From NCBI GenBank assembly GCA_001603055.1, contig LVAZ01000036.1, positions 1 to 10,055 of the forward strand: a DNA stretch of 10,055 nt, written 5' to 3'. Both the position numbers and the translations under genes were made by a program. Below are positions 1-6,566 of the stretch, piece after piece (within the stretch, counting starts at the first letter, position 1; every line of letters begins with the position of its first letter). The DNA comes from Victivallales bacterium Lenti_02 (lineage in GTDB: Bacteria; Verrucomicrobiota; Lentisphaeria; Oligosphaerales; Lenti-02). The notes below the pieces were generated by a model, which worked only from the letters and a program-made list of their open reading frames with translations, was not told the DNA's origin and ran no database searches.

Positions 1-27
1 GTCGAGACCCTCGTGACCCACCCGTAA
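1..27 (+). CDS. Possible 3' end of a plus-strand gene
   Basis: Frame 1 of the plus strand is open from the window edge and reads VETLVTHP before a TAA stop at 25-27. The stop lies 5 nt before the strong hairpin at 33-65, as expected for a convergent gene pair sharing a terminator. Of the other plus frames, one stops at 14-16 and one runs through the hairpin. Eight residues cannot identify a product and an open frame this short could be chance. The call rests only on position. Confidence 0.25.
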   Translation, partial: VETLVTHP

Positions 28-32
28 ACCAA

Positions 33-65
33 CAGCCCCCCGCCGGCAAAACCGGCGGGGGGCTG
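33..65 (-). terminator. Strong GC-rich hairpin terminator after the prepilin gene
   Basis: A perfect 14-bp stem (arm CAGCCCCCCGCCGG at 33-46, partner at 52-65) closes a 5-nt loop, CAAAA. It begins 18 nt past the stop codon of the minus-strand prepilin gene. On the minus strand the stem is followed by TTGGTTT, a weak U-tract. On the plus strand it is followed by purine-rich sequence with no U-tract. It is therefore best read as the prepilin gene's terminator, although a stem this stable could also block read-through from a plus-strand neighbour. Confidence 0.65.
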
Positions 66-83
66 GAAGAGAAGCCTTGCGGG

Positions 84-713
84 CTACTTGTTGTACTTGA
101 ACCAGAGGAACTGGGGCGAGAGGGGATCGTTGGCCCCGTTCGCGGTGTCGGTGCCGGTGTAGAACGCCTCGCGGCGCATCCAGTCCACATGCCCGTCCAC
201 GAAGGCCAAATTGGCCCCCTCGTTGTGGATGTTCTCGGGGTGGTAGGCGAACTGGTACCAGCAGATGACGTAGCTGTTGCTGTCGCCGTAGGCGATGGTG
301 GCCGAGGGCTGCGTCACCTGGCCGAGGGTGCGGACCCAGCCATCCGAGCCCAACTGCTGCCAGTTCCAGCCGTAGTGGGTGCCCGTGTTGGTGGCGACGC
401 CGACGCGGGTCAGGCCACGGGTGTTCGAGTCGCAGGTGAACACCTCGGGGCTGCCGCCCACATAGGGCAGCAGGCGGTCGGCCCAGGACCAGGTGCTGGC
501 GGTGTCGCGGTGCTGGTGGAGCGACTCGCGGTTGTCGTCGGCGTACATGAAGAGGGCCATGCCGACCTGCTTGAGGTTGCCGGTACACTTGATCTGCCGC
601 GCCTTGGCCCGGGCCTGTTGCAGAGCCGGCAGCAGCATCGAAGCCAGAATCGCGATGATCGCGATGACCACAAGCAGTTCGATCAGGGTGAAGGAGCGGC
701 GGAGATGATGCAT
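84..713 (-). CDS. Type II secretion/type IV pilin-like prepilin with H-X9-DG motif
   Basis: A 209-residue secreted or surface protein with a class III prepilin signal. The short basic leader MHHLRRS is followed at residue 8 by FTLIELL, with the conserved Glu at +5 of the mature protein (E12) and a hydrophobic helix to about residue 31. Ser replaces the usual Gly at -1 of the cleavage site, a substitution likely tolerated in this family. Cys43 and Cys94 could form a disulfide. H163 and D173-G174 form the H-X9-DG motif typical of the PVC-bacterial family. These proteins are processed by prepilin peptidase, but their roles are mostly unknown. The ATG at 713 was chosen because AGGA lies 7 nt upstream and the leader is then a normal length; the frame is open further upstream to 815 but adds only a low-quality extension. 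A poor -10-like TATGTT lies at 736-741. The gene stands alone, between a terminator and the palindromic region. Confidence 0.92.
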   Translation of the reverse strand: MHHLRRSFTLIELLVVIAIIAILASMLLPALQQARAKARQIKCTGNLKQVGMALFMYADDNRESLHQHRDTASTWSWADRLLPYVGGSPEVFTCDSNTRGLTRVGVATNTGTHYGWNWQQLGSDGWVRTLGQVTQPSATIAYGDSNSYVICWYQFAYHPENIHNEGANLAFVDGHVDWMRREAFYTGTDTANGANDPLSPQFLWFKYNK

Positions 714-897
714 GGGCGTTTCCTTTGAACAGACTAACATATGGTTGCATCTACAAGATCCACACAGCAAACGCCGCCTCCGATGCCTTATTGTTGGCAC
801 TTGTTGGCGGAGCAAAAATAAACCGCTCCCCCGCCGGAGTATCCGGTCTGTGGGAATCGTCCCCGGGCGGCGGCGAAGGCCGCTCCCGCCAGGAAAG

Positions 898-928
898 CCG
901 TAGGGGCGAGGCTTGCCCTCGCCCGGCC
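898..928 (+). repeat. Left arm of a perfect 31-bp inverted repeat
   Basis: This arm is the exact reverse complement of 1280-1310. It contains its own hairpin, GGGCGAGG-cttgc-CCTCGCCC, so each arm can fold alone or pair with its partner about 350 bp away. The GTAGGGGCGAGG core resembles dispersed intergenic repeats I associate with GC-rich environmental bacteria; that resemblance is from memory and not searched. Perfect identity here, against diverged flanking arms, suggests recent copying, gene conversion or selection on the arms. Confidence 0.9.
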
Positions 929-1279
929 CCTCGGCAACCAGACGTGATGCAACCCCCTGGCGTCGCGGTCGGGCGTGGTTTTCGAGCCCTCCCCGGAGGG
1001 CGGCATAACGTAGCCCAGTGGCGGAAGCCCTGGGTATGGAAGGGATTTGATTCCGAGCCCCCGCAGCGTGGCGGCATATTCCGCAAGGGCGTCAGCCCGC
1101 GCAGGGGTGCCACACCTTGGACTGACGGCCAAGGACCGGGATGCCGCCCTCTGGCGAGGGCTCAGTTTCTGTTTTCCGTCTTTCCCACGGCTTCCGCCGT
1201 GGGCTACGATATAACGCCCTCTGCGAGGGCTCGAACACCAAGACAGGACCAGGTTTGCAACCCGTTTGGTTGTGTGACA

Positions 1280-1310
1280 GGCCGGGCGAGGGCAAGCCTC
1301 GCCCCTACGG
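1280..1310 (-). repeat. Right arm of a perfect 31-bp inverted repeat
   Basis: Exact reverse complement of 898-928. Identity stops abruptly on both sides: the next outer pair (897 and 1311) and the next inner pair (929 and 1279) do not complement. If the two arms are terminal repeats of a mobile element, the element would be 413 bp long. The bases immediately outside (left ...GGAAAG, right GCGGCG...) show no direct repeat that could be a target duplication. Confidence 0.9.
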
Positions 1311-1357
1311 GCGGCGATATGCCGTCCACCGTGGACGGGCTTCAGCCGGACACCAAG

Positions 1358-1384
1358 CTCCCCCGCCGGGGGACGGCGGGGGAG
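1358..1384 (-). terminator. Hairpin downstream of leuS, possible terminator
   Basis: A perfect 10-bp stem, CTCCCCCGCC (1358-1367) with GGCGGGGGAG (1375-1384), closes a 7-nt loop and begins 28 nt past the leuS stop on the minus strand. Only a poor U-tract (CTTGGTGT) follows, so intrinsic termination would be weak. It also lies inside the outermost arm of the palindrome, so it may belong to the repeat element and end leuS transcripts only incidentally. Confidence 0.45.
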
Positions 1385-1412
1385 CGGTGGGGAGGACGTA
1401 AAGGGACGATGC

Positions 1413-4007
1413 CTACTTGGCGACGATGTTGACGAGGCGGCCGGGGACGGCGATGACCTTGACGACGGTGCGGCCGGCCAGGGCTTCGAGCACCTTGGCG
1501 TCGGCCAGGGCGAGGGTCTGCATGGCGTCGGCGTCGGCGTCGGCGGGAACCATCAGGCGAGCCTTGGGCTTGCCGAGAATCTGGACGACGATCTCGACTT
1601 CGGCGGCCTTGGTCTTGGCCTCGTCGTAGACGGGATAGGGCTCGTAGGCCAGGGAGGTTTCATGGCCGAGAATCTGCCAGAGTTCCTCGCCGAGGTGGGG
1701 GGCGTAGGGGGCGAGAAGCTGGACGAAGGCGTTCATGGCGGCACGGTTGCGCCGGGGAGCCTTGCCGAATTCGTTGACGAAGATCATCATCTGGCTGATG
1801 GCGGTGTTGAAGCCGAGACTCTTGGTGTCCTCGTCCAGCTTCTTGATGGTCTGGTGAAGCAGACGCTCCTGCTCGGCAGTCATCGGCTCGTCATCGATCT
1901 CGGTGGCCAATTTGCCGTCCGGGCCGACGATCATTTTCCAGACCCGGTGGAGGAAGCGGTAGACCCCGTCGACGCCCTTGGTCTGCCAGGGTTTCATGGC
2001 GGTGAGCGGCCCCATGAACATCTCGTAGAGGCGGAAGGCGTCGGCCCCGTAGCGGGCGATGATCTCGTCGGGGTTGACCACGTTGCGGAGGGATTTGGAC
2101 ATCTTGGCGGGGAACTCGATCAGGGCCTCGCCCGTCTCCTTGTGGAAGAAACTGCCGTCGCGCTCCTCGACCAGGTCGTTGGGGACCAGGGCGCCGCGGG
2201 CGTCCTTGTAGGAGAGGCCGAGGATCATGCCCTGGTTGACGAGGCGGTGGAAGGGTTCCTTGGTGGAGACGAAGCCGCAGTCGAAGAGCACCTTGTGCCA
2301 GAAGCGGGCGTAGAGCAGGTGGAGCACGGCGTGCTCGGCCCCGCCGACGTAGAGGTCCACGGGCATCCAGTAGCGCTCCTTGGCCGCGTCCCAGCCCGCC
2401 TCGGGATTGCGGGGGTCGATGTAGCGCAGGTAGTACCAGCAGGAGCCGGCCCACTGGGGCATGGTGTTGGTCTCGCGGCGGCCCTTCATGCCGGTCACGG
2501 GGTCGGTGTAGTCGAGCCAATCCCTGGCGTTGGCCAGGGGGGATTCGCCGGTGCCGGAGGGGGCGAACTCCTCCATTTCGGGAAGGAGGACGGGCAGTTC
2601 CCCGTCGAGCAGCTTGATCGAGCCGTCCTCCATGTGGGCGACGGGGAAGGGCTCGCCCCAGTAGCGCTGGCGGCTGAAGAGCCAATCGCGCAGCTTGTAG
2701 TTCACCGCCTTGGTGCCGATGCCCTTCTGGCCGAGCCAGTCGAGAATGGTGTCGATGGCCTCGGCCTTGGGCAGACCGTTCAGGCTCACCTCGGCGTTGG
2801 CGGAGTTGACCATCCGGCCGTCGCCCGGCCAGCAGGCTTTTCCCGCCAGCACGTCGGCCACGGCCACGCCCTCGGCGGCGGCGGCCTTGGCGTCGGGCTC
2901 CATGATGCAGACGATGGGGAGACCGAAGGTCTGGGCGAAGGCGAAGTCGCGGGTGTCGTGGGCGGGGACGGACATGATCGCGCCGGTGCCGTAGCTGATC
3001 AGCACGTAGTCGGAAATCCAGATGGGAATCTGCTGGCCGTTGACGGGGTTGACGGCATGGGCCCCGGTGAAGACGCCGGTCTTGTCCTTGGCCTCGGCGC
3101 GGTCCAGGTCGCTCTTCTTGGCGGCGGCCTCCTGATAGGCGGCCACGGCCCCGCGCTGGGCGGGAGTGACGATGGCGCCGACCAACGGATGCTCGGGCGA
3201 GAGGACCATGTAGGTGGCCCCGAAGAGGGTGTCGGGCCGGGTGGTGTAGACGCGGATGGTCTCGCTGCGGCCCGCGACGGCGAAGTCCACCTCGCCGCCG
3301 ACGGATTTGCCGATCCAGTTGCGCTGCTGTTCCTTGATGCCCTCGGGCCAGTCCACTTCCTCGAGGTCGTCGAGCAGCCGCTCGGCGTAGGCGGTGATCT
3401 TCAGCATCCACTGCTTCATGGGCTTGCGGACCACGGGGTGGTCGCCGCGCTCGCTGCGGCCGTTGATGACCTCCTCGTTGGCCAGCACGGTGCCCAGGGC
3501 GGGGCACCAGTTCACGGGCACCTCGTCGATGTAGGCCAGCCCCTTCTTGAAGAGCTGGCAGAAAATCCACTGGGTCCATTTGTAGTAGCCGGGATCGGTG
3601 GTGTTGACCTCGCGGTCCCAATCGTAGCTGAAGCCGAACGAGCGAATCTGGCGGCGGAAGTTGTCGATGTTCTTCTGGGTGGTGACCGCCGGATGGGTGC
3701 CGGTCTGCATGGCGTACTGCTCGGCGGGCAGGCCGAAGGCGTCCCAGCCCATGGTGTGGAGGACGTTGCGGCCCTTCATGCGCTGGTAGCGGCAGAGGAT
3801 GTCGGTGGCGGTGTAGCCCTCGGGATGGCCGACGTGAAGCCCGGACCCGCTGGGATAGGGGAACATGTCCAGGACATAGAGCTTCTCGCGCGTCCGGTCG
3901 AAGTCGACGGCGGCGAAGGTCTTGTTCTCCAGCCAGTACTGCTGCCATTTCGGCTCGATGCTGGCGGGATCGTAATTGACGGGCGTGGACATGCGGATGG
4001 TCTCCAT
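1413..4007 (-). CDS. leuS: Leucyl-tRNA synthetase
   Basis: Cytoplasmic class Ia synthetase that charges tRNA-Leu with leucine. With the ATG at 4007 it has 864 residues, a normal bacterial length (E. coli LeuRS has 860). The HIGH-type signature HVGH is at residues 58-61 after PYPSGSGL, and KMSKS is at 635-639. Between them lies the CP1 editing domain with TTRPDT (255-260) and GTGAIMSVPAHDTRD (340-354), which hydrolyses mischarged tRNA. The return to the Rossmann core shows FSRQRYWGE (about 444-452). The C-terminal third holds the anticodon-binding helical domain and a small terminal domain. In the ZN1 insertion only the Cys of NWCP (168) remains; the later CxxC-type ligands are replaced by GRSERGD, so zinc binding is unlikely. 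Starts at 4007 (AGAGG, 5-nt spacer) and 3992 (GGAG, 9-nt spacer, product beginning MSTPVNYD) are both plausible; a longer TTG start at 4043 is less likely. It lies 93 nt downstream of the zinc-ribbon gene. Confidence 0.98.
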   Translation of the reverse strand: METIRMSTPVNYDPASIEPKWQQYWLENKTFAAVDFDRTREKLYVLDMFPYPSGSGLHVGHPEGYTATDILCRYQRMKGRNVLHTMGWDAFGLPAEQYAMQTGTHPAVTTQKNIDNFRRQIRSFGFSYDWDREVNTTDPGYYKWTQWIFCQLFKKGLAYIDEVPVNWCPALGTVLANEEVINGRSERGDHPVVRKPMKQWMLKITAYAERLLDDLEEVDWPEGIKEQQRNWIGKSVGGEVDFAVAGRSETIRVYTTRPDTLFGATYMVLSPEHPLVGAIVTPAQRGAVAAYQEAAAKKSDLDRAEAKDKTGVFTGAHAVNPVNGQQIPIWISDYVLISYGTGAIMSVPAHDTRDFAFAQTFGLPIVCIMEPDAKAAAAEGVAVADVLAGKACWPGDGRMVNSANAEVSLNGLPKAEAIDTILDWLGQKGIGTKAVNYKLRDWLFSRQRYWGEPFPVAHMEDGSIKLLDGELPVLLPEMEEFAPSGTGESPLANARDWLDYTDPVTGMKGRRETNTMPQWAGSCWYYLRYIDPRNPEAGWDAAKERYWMPVDLYVGGAEHAVLHLLYARFWHKVLFDCGFVSTKEPFHRLVNQGMILGLSYKDARGALVPNDLVEERDGSFFHKETGEALIEFPAKMSKSLRNVVNPDEIIARYGADAFRLYEMFMGPLTAMKPWQTKGVDGVYRFLHRVWKMIVGPDGKLATEIDDEPMTAEQERLLHQTIKKLDEDTKSLGFNTAISQMMIFVNEFGKAPRRNRAAMNAFVQLLAPYAPHLGEELWQILGHETSLAYEPYPVYDEAKTKAAEVEIVVQILGKPKARLMVPADADADAMQTLALADAKVLEALAGRTVVKVIAVPGRLVNIVAK

Positions 4008-4064
4008 GACAGCCTCTGCGGCGGGCCGCGAGGGGGTGGACAAGCGAGTTCGGAAACATAGCCT

Positions 4065-4098
4065 GCCCGCCGGGGAACTCCACCCCCGGACGGAGGGC
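4065..4098 (-). terminator. Weak hairpin between the zinc-ribbon gene and leuS
   Basis: Inner arms CCCCGG (4084-4089) and CCGGGG (4070-4075) and outer arms GGGC (4095-4098) and GCCC (4065-4068) can form an interrupted stem just past the stop at 4101 on the minus strand. It is followed by AGGCTATGTTTCC, not by a clean U-tract. Termination would be partial at best, and leuS may be read both from upstream and from its own promoter. The TATGTT at 4055-4060 is a weak -10 candidate without a clear -35. Confidence 0.3.
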
Positions 4099-4100
4099 GG

Positions 4101-5249
4101 CTAGTGGCCGAGACGGACGGTTTTCGGCGAGCCGCACTCGGGACAGGGCGGCGCTTTGCTGGCCCCGAAGCGGGTCTTCACGTCGCGGCCGGGAACGAAG
4201 GCGAACGTATGGTCGCATTCCTCGCATTTGCAGGCGAAGCCCACCGGGCCGGCGCAGCTCGGACAGGTGGCCCCGTGGATGTTCAAGACCACCTGCCCGG
4301 CCTGTTTGTCGCAGGCTTCGCAGTAGGTGTTGGCGCGGAGCAACTGGGCGCCCAGGAATGCCAGAGCGGCGAGGCCGAGAGCGAGGAACGCCAGAGTCAG
4401 GAGAATCGCCAGAACCGGGCTTTTGCCGCCCTGCCGGGTTTTCCGCGGCGTGATGCCGCCGGGGCCGGGAGCGCGGGGGGTGGCGGCGAAGACGGGAACC
4501 GCCTTCTCGCCGGGAGCGGGGGCCTTCTCGGGAGCCGCCTCCGCCTCGGCCGCCGCCTCTTCCGGCGGGGCTTCGGGGGGAGCGGCCTGGACGCCGTATT
4601 TCCGGCGGCAGCGGTTCTGGTACCAGTCGCTGTCCTCGATCCGGTCGAGGATGCCCTGCACGAAGTCGCTGTTGTAGAACAGGCGGCGGCGGACCTTTTC
4701 GGGGATGAGGTAGACGTTCCCCTGGGCGGGGACCTCGTCGCGGAGCTGGATGCTGTGCTGGCGGAGCAGTTCGCGGCGGCGCTCCTCGGCCTCGGCCTCG
4801 GCCTGGGCCGCCGCGTCGGGAGCCTCATCCTCGAACTGCATGAAGGTGGGTTCGCAGAGCACCGAGGGATCGGTGGTGGCGACGTCCTGGTGCAGAATGA
4901 GGCTGAAGCGGCGGACGAGTTCGGAGACGGTCAGGGGCATCTTGAGCAGCACCAGGGCCTCGCCGGGCGCGTTGCTGCCCCCGAGCATCTCGGTCTCGAT
5001 CACGAAAATCGGCAGATTCCGCCCTTCCCGCAGACTGCGGAGCTGCTGGTAGATTTCGTAGACGGTCAGCTCGGAGAACTGGAAATGAAGGAAGACGGCA
5101 TCGGGCGGAGTCGGCTGGAGAAGACGAATGAGTTCGCCGGGAGTGGGGCAGTACGCCACGCTGCAGCCGCGCCGCGTGTAGTGCGTGCGCAGGCATTCGT
5201 GGACCCGGGTCGCGTCCTCATTGTCGCCGGCAACGAGAATCCGTTGCAT
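4101..5249 (-). CDS. Receiver-like, single-pass membrane protein with two zinc ribbons
   Basis: A 382-residue protein of unknown function with several parts. Residues 1-120 resemble a response-regulator receiver fold: MQRILVAGDNEDAT opens it, alternating helix/strand pattern follows, and KMP at 103-105 matches the conserved Lys-Pro loop. The expected phospho-acceptor Asp is replaced by His55 in DAVFLHF, so it is probably a non-phosphorylated pseudo-receiver. Residues 140-165 and 221-260 are Ala/Glu/Pro-rich linkers. Between them lies a charged segment (about 175-220, VYLIPEKVRRRL...DSDWYQNRCRRKYG) that looks folded. A hydrophobic helix spans about 278-304, preceded by basic PRKTRQGGK, which predicts a cytoplasmic N-terminus. 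The tail carries CxxC pairs at 310/313, 329/332, 342/345 and 369/372 plus C340, enough for two zinc ribbons. By the positive-inside rule these ribbons face the periplasm, which is odd. The start has GGGAG 6 nt upstream. Confidence 0.85.
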   Translation of the reverse strand: MQRILVAGDNEDATRVHECLRTHYTRRGCSVAYCPTPGELIRLLQPTPPDAVFLHFQFSELTVYEIYQQLRSLREGRNLPIFVIETEMLGGSNAPGEALVLLKMPLTVSELVRRFSLILHQDVATTDPSVLCEPTFMQFEDEAPDAAAQAEAEAEERRRELLRQHSIQLRDEVPAQGNVYLIPEKVRRRLFYNSDFVQGILDRIEDSDWYQNRCRRKYGVQAAPPEAPPEEAAAEAEAAPEKAPAPGEKAVPVFAATPRAPGPGGITPRKTRQGGKSPVLAILLTLAFLALGLAALAFLGAQLLRANTYCEACDKQAGQVVLNIHGATCPSCAGPVGFACKCEECDHTFAFVPGRDVKTRFGASKAPPCPECGSPKTVRLGH

Positions 5250-5294
5250 GGAGAACTCCCATCAGAAATCAAATGAAACTTGCCGTTGCCCTCT

Positions 5295-5322
5295 ACCATA
5301 CAGTAGGCTACGCGCATCTCAA
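5295..5322 (-). promoter_or_regulatory. Candidate sigma70-type promoter for the zinc-ribbon gene
   Basis: On the minus strand TTGAGA (5317-5322, 5 of 6 to consensus) and TATGGT (5295-5300, 4 of 6) are separated by 16 nt. The -35 overlaps the TGA stop of the upstream hydrolase gene. The predicted start would leave a leader of roughly 38 nt containing the GGGAG ribosome-binding site of the 5249 start. This could uncouple the zinc-ribbon gene and leuS from the upstream metabolic genes. Sigma factor preferences in this lineage are unknown, so this is only a candidate. Confidence 0.35.
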
Positions 5323-6533
5323 CCCGCGCCGCGCCGCTGCCGCTTCAGCCAGTCGATGGCGGCCGCTTCAACCAATTCGTGCCCGCCCGCGAAGAGGGTG
5401 ACGCGCGCGCTCCCCGAATGGCGGCGGAAAAGGGGGACATGGTCGCCGTAGACGGGATCGCGCAGGGCCGGGTCGCGCAGGGGCTCGGGAATCTCCTCGC
5501 GCTCGGTCATCCAGGCGATGTCCGCCTCGGCGATCCGGTCTGCCGCGACGGCGACGGCGTTGAAGGCGCGGAGACTGTGGCTGACGGGGACGGACCCGCG
5601 GTGGCCGTCGTGGATGCCCGCGTTGATGTCGAGGGGCAGGCCGCGGGCGCTGGCCAGATGGGCGAGCGGGGAGCGGCGGCGCAGTTCGGCGTCCACTGCC
5701 GGGGAACTGCCGGGAGCCCCGCCGCAGCTTTTCTCGATATGGTCGGCATAGCCGCTGCCGACCGCCCGGCACTCGCGGTGCCAGGCGGCGAGATCGCTGA
5801 TCGGGACCCAGGCGGAGACCCCGGCCCAGACCTCGGGGGCGCGGCCCGCCATGAGCAGGGCATGGTAGCCGCCGCCCGAGCCGCCGACCAGATAGATGCG
5901 CCGGTCGTCCACGGCGCGGGTCTGGCGGACGAAGGCGACGGCGGCGAGGATGTCGCCCACCACCAGCTCGGACCCGGTGGCCTGCGGGGTCCAGCAGGGG
6001 CCCCGGAAATGGGGATGGATGTAGGCCCAGCCCGCCTCGGCGCAGTGGGCCTCGATCCGGGGGATGGGGCGCTGGCGGTAGTCGCCGCTCCAGGTGTGCA
6101 GACCCACCAGGAGGGGAACCGGCTCCGGCCCGGGAGGCGAGAAGAAGCGGGCGGGCTGCATGGAATCATCGCCCGGACAGGGGTATTCGATCTCGCGGGT
6201 CGGGTCCGCCGGTTTCGCCGCCGGCATCGCGAAACGGACGGCGCGGACGGCGGGGGGCCGGTCGCCGCCCGCGAAGCGAAGGCGCAGGAAGCGGGCGGGC
6301 TGGCCGATGGGCTGGCAGGAGGGATTGGCAACGGGCAGGACACCGATGGGCTGCCAGTTGTCCCCGTCGAGGCTGAGGTCGGCGGTGGCCTCGCGGGGCA
6401 AGGGCTCGCCGGCGTATTCGACGGCGACGGCGGCAAGCGGGCGGACCTCGCCGAAATCGAGATCGAGCCGCCAGCCGGCGGCGGCATCGCCGCTCCAGCG
6501 GGCTGCCGCTCCCGCCACCTGTGGAATGGTCAT
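5319..6533 (-). CDS. Alpha/beta hydrolase with discoidin-like N-terminal domain
   Basis: A 404-residue serine hydrolase, probably an esterase or prolyl-oligopeptidase-like enzyme. Residues 20-103 resemble an F5/8 type C (discoidin) beta-sandwich: WRLDLDFGEVRPL, then DLSLDGDNWQPIG, then RFLRLRFAGG and RAVRFAMP. The catalytic domain follows from about 115. Visible elements are an oxyanion-loop segment LLVGLHTWSGDY (141-152), the nucleophile elbow GGSGGG with Ser219, a candidate acid Asp309 in GIHDGH, and His385 in AGGHE. A full triad is therefore present. There is no signal peptide, and the 11 codons upstream of the ATG contain no alternative start, so it appears cytoplasmic despite its carbohydrate-binding-like module. 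AGGA lies upstream of the ATG at a normal distance. The upstream URO-D-like gene ends in TAG 33 nt earlier in the same frame. Position in the cassette suggests a role in catabolism, possibly deacylation, but the substrate is unknown. Confidence 0.88.
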   Translation of the reverse strand: MTIPQVAGAAARWSGDAAAGWRLDLDFGEVRPLAAVAVEYAGEPLPREATADLSLDGDNWQPIGVLPVANPSCQPIGQPARFLRLRFAGGDRPPAVRAVRFAMPAAKPADPTREIEYPCPGDDSMQPARFFSPPGPEPVPLLVGLHTWSGDYRQRPIPRIEAHCAEAGWAYIHPHFRGPCWTPQATGSELVVGDILAAVAFVRQTRAVDDRRIYLVGGSGGGYHALLMAGRAPEVWAGVSAWVPISDLAAWHRECRAVGSGYADHIEKSCGGAPGSSPAVDAELRRRSPLAHLASARGLPLDINAGIHDGHRGSVPVSHSLRAFNAVAVAADRIAEADIAWMTEREEIPEPLRDPALRDPVYGDHVPLFRRHSGSARVTLFAGGHELVEAAAIDWLKRQRRGAG

Positions 6534-6566
6534 GGCACGTTCCTGATTTCCGGCTGGGCCGCCGGG

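Larger units (their letters stand above)
822..1388. repeat. Large nested imperfect palindrome (REP/BIME- or MITE-like element)
   Basis: The left and right halves are colinear inverted copies about a centre near 1105-1108. Matching pairs from outside in are: 822-836 with 1374-1388 (15 bp, perfect); 898-928 with 1280-1310 (31 bp, perfect); the TTCGAGCCCTC motif at 981-991 with its near-perfect complement at 1225-1235; the GTAGCCCA plus GGCGGAAGCC block at about 1010-1034 with 1184-1207; a GAGCCC...GGCGGCAT block at about 1055-1077 with 1142-1163; and CGTCAG at 1090-1095 with CTGACG at 1122-1127. Local hairpins sit within the arms: GCCCTCC/GGAGGGC at 986-1001, GCCCTC/GAGGGC at 1146-1161 and at 1216-1230, CCCACGGC/GCCGTGGG at 1184-1203, and CCGTCCAC/GTGGACGG at 1322-1338. 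No transposase gene and no clear target-site duplication were seen. It may be a cluster of dispersed REP-like repeats, a non-autonomous mobile element, or a structured transcript. Confidence 0.75.
714..1412. other. Gene-free 0.7-kb intergenic region, mostly palindromic repeats
   Basis: No believable coding sequence lies between the prepilin start and the leuS stop. Positions 714-821 are the least GC-rich part and hold the prepilin ribosome-binding site (AAAGGAAA on the minus strand, just upstream of 713) and presumably its promoter. The best -10 candidate is TATGTT at 736-741, without a convincing -35. Positions 822-1388 are the nested palindrome described separately. Positions 1389-1412 are a short spacer before the leuS stop codon. 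Frames that remain open across this region translate the repeats themselves and resemble no protein. Confidence 0.8.

Noticed and set aside
714..815. N-terminal extension of the prepilin to position 815
   Set aside because: It would add 34 residues of Arg/Cys-rich sequence before the prepilin leader, and the internal ATG at 713 has a good AGGA site and gives a standard leader.
898..1310. CRISPR array or integron attC cluster
   Set aside because: Repeats are inverted, not regularly spaced direct repeats; there are no cas or integrase genes and no attC core sites that I could recognise.
898..1310. Complete insertion sequence
   Set aside because: The interval has inverted ends but no transposase coding potential and no visible target-site duplication. 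At most it is non-autonomous.
725..1432. Plus-strand open frame of 235 codons and shorter minus-strand frames in the intergenic region
   Set aside because: They translate the palindromic repeats, giving Arg/Pro/Gly-rich strings such as RRGEACPRPAP and RARASLAPT, and cross into leuS. No plausible ribosome-binding site or protein family supports them.
1662..4061. Long open frame of 799 codons on the plus strand opposite leuS
   Set aside because: It is a shadow of leuS. Its translation is Gly/Val/Ala/Leu/His-rich low-complexity sequence without motifs, as expected opposite a GC-rich gene whose third positions are mostly G or C.
4104..5276. Plus-strand open frame of 390 codons opposite the zinc-ribbon gene
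   Set aside because: The minus strand shows ordered domains, CxxC pairs, a membrane helix and a GGGAG site. The plus-strand product is low-complexity Gly/Ala/Glu/Leu sequence.
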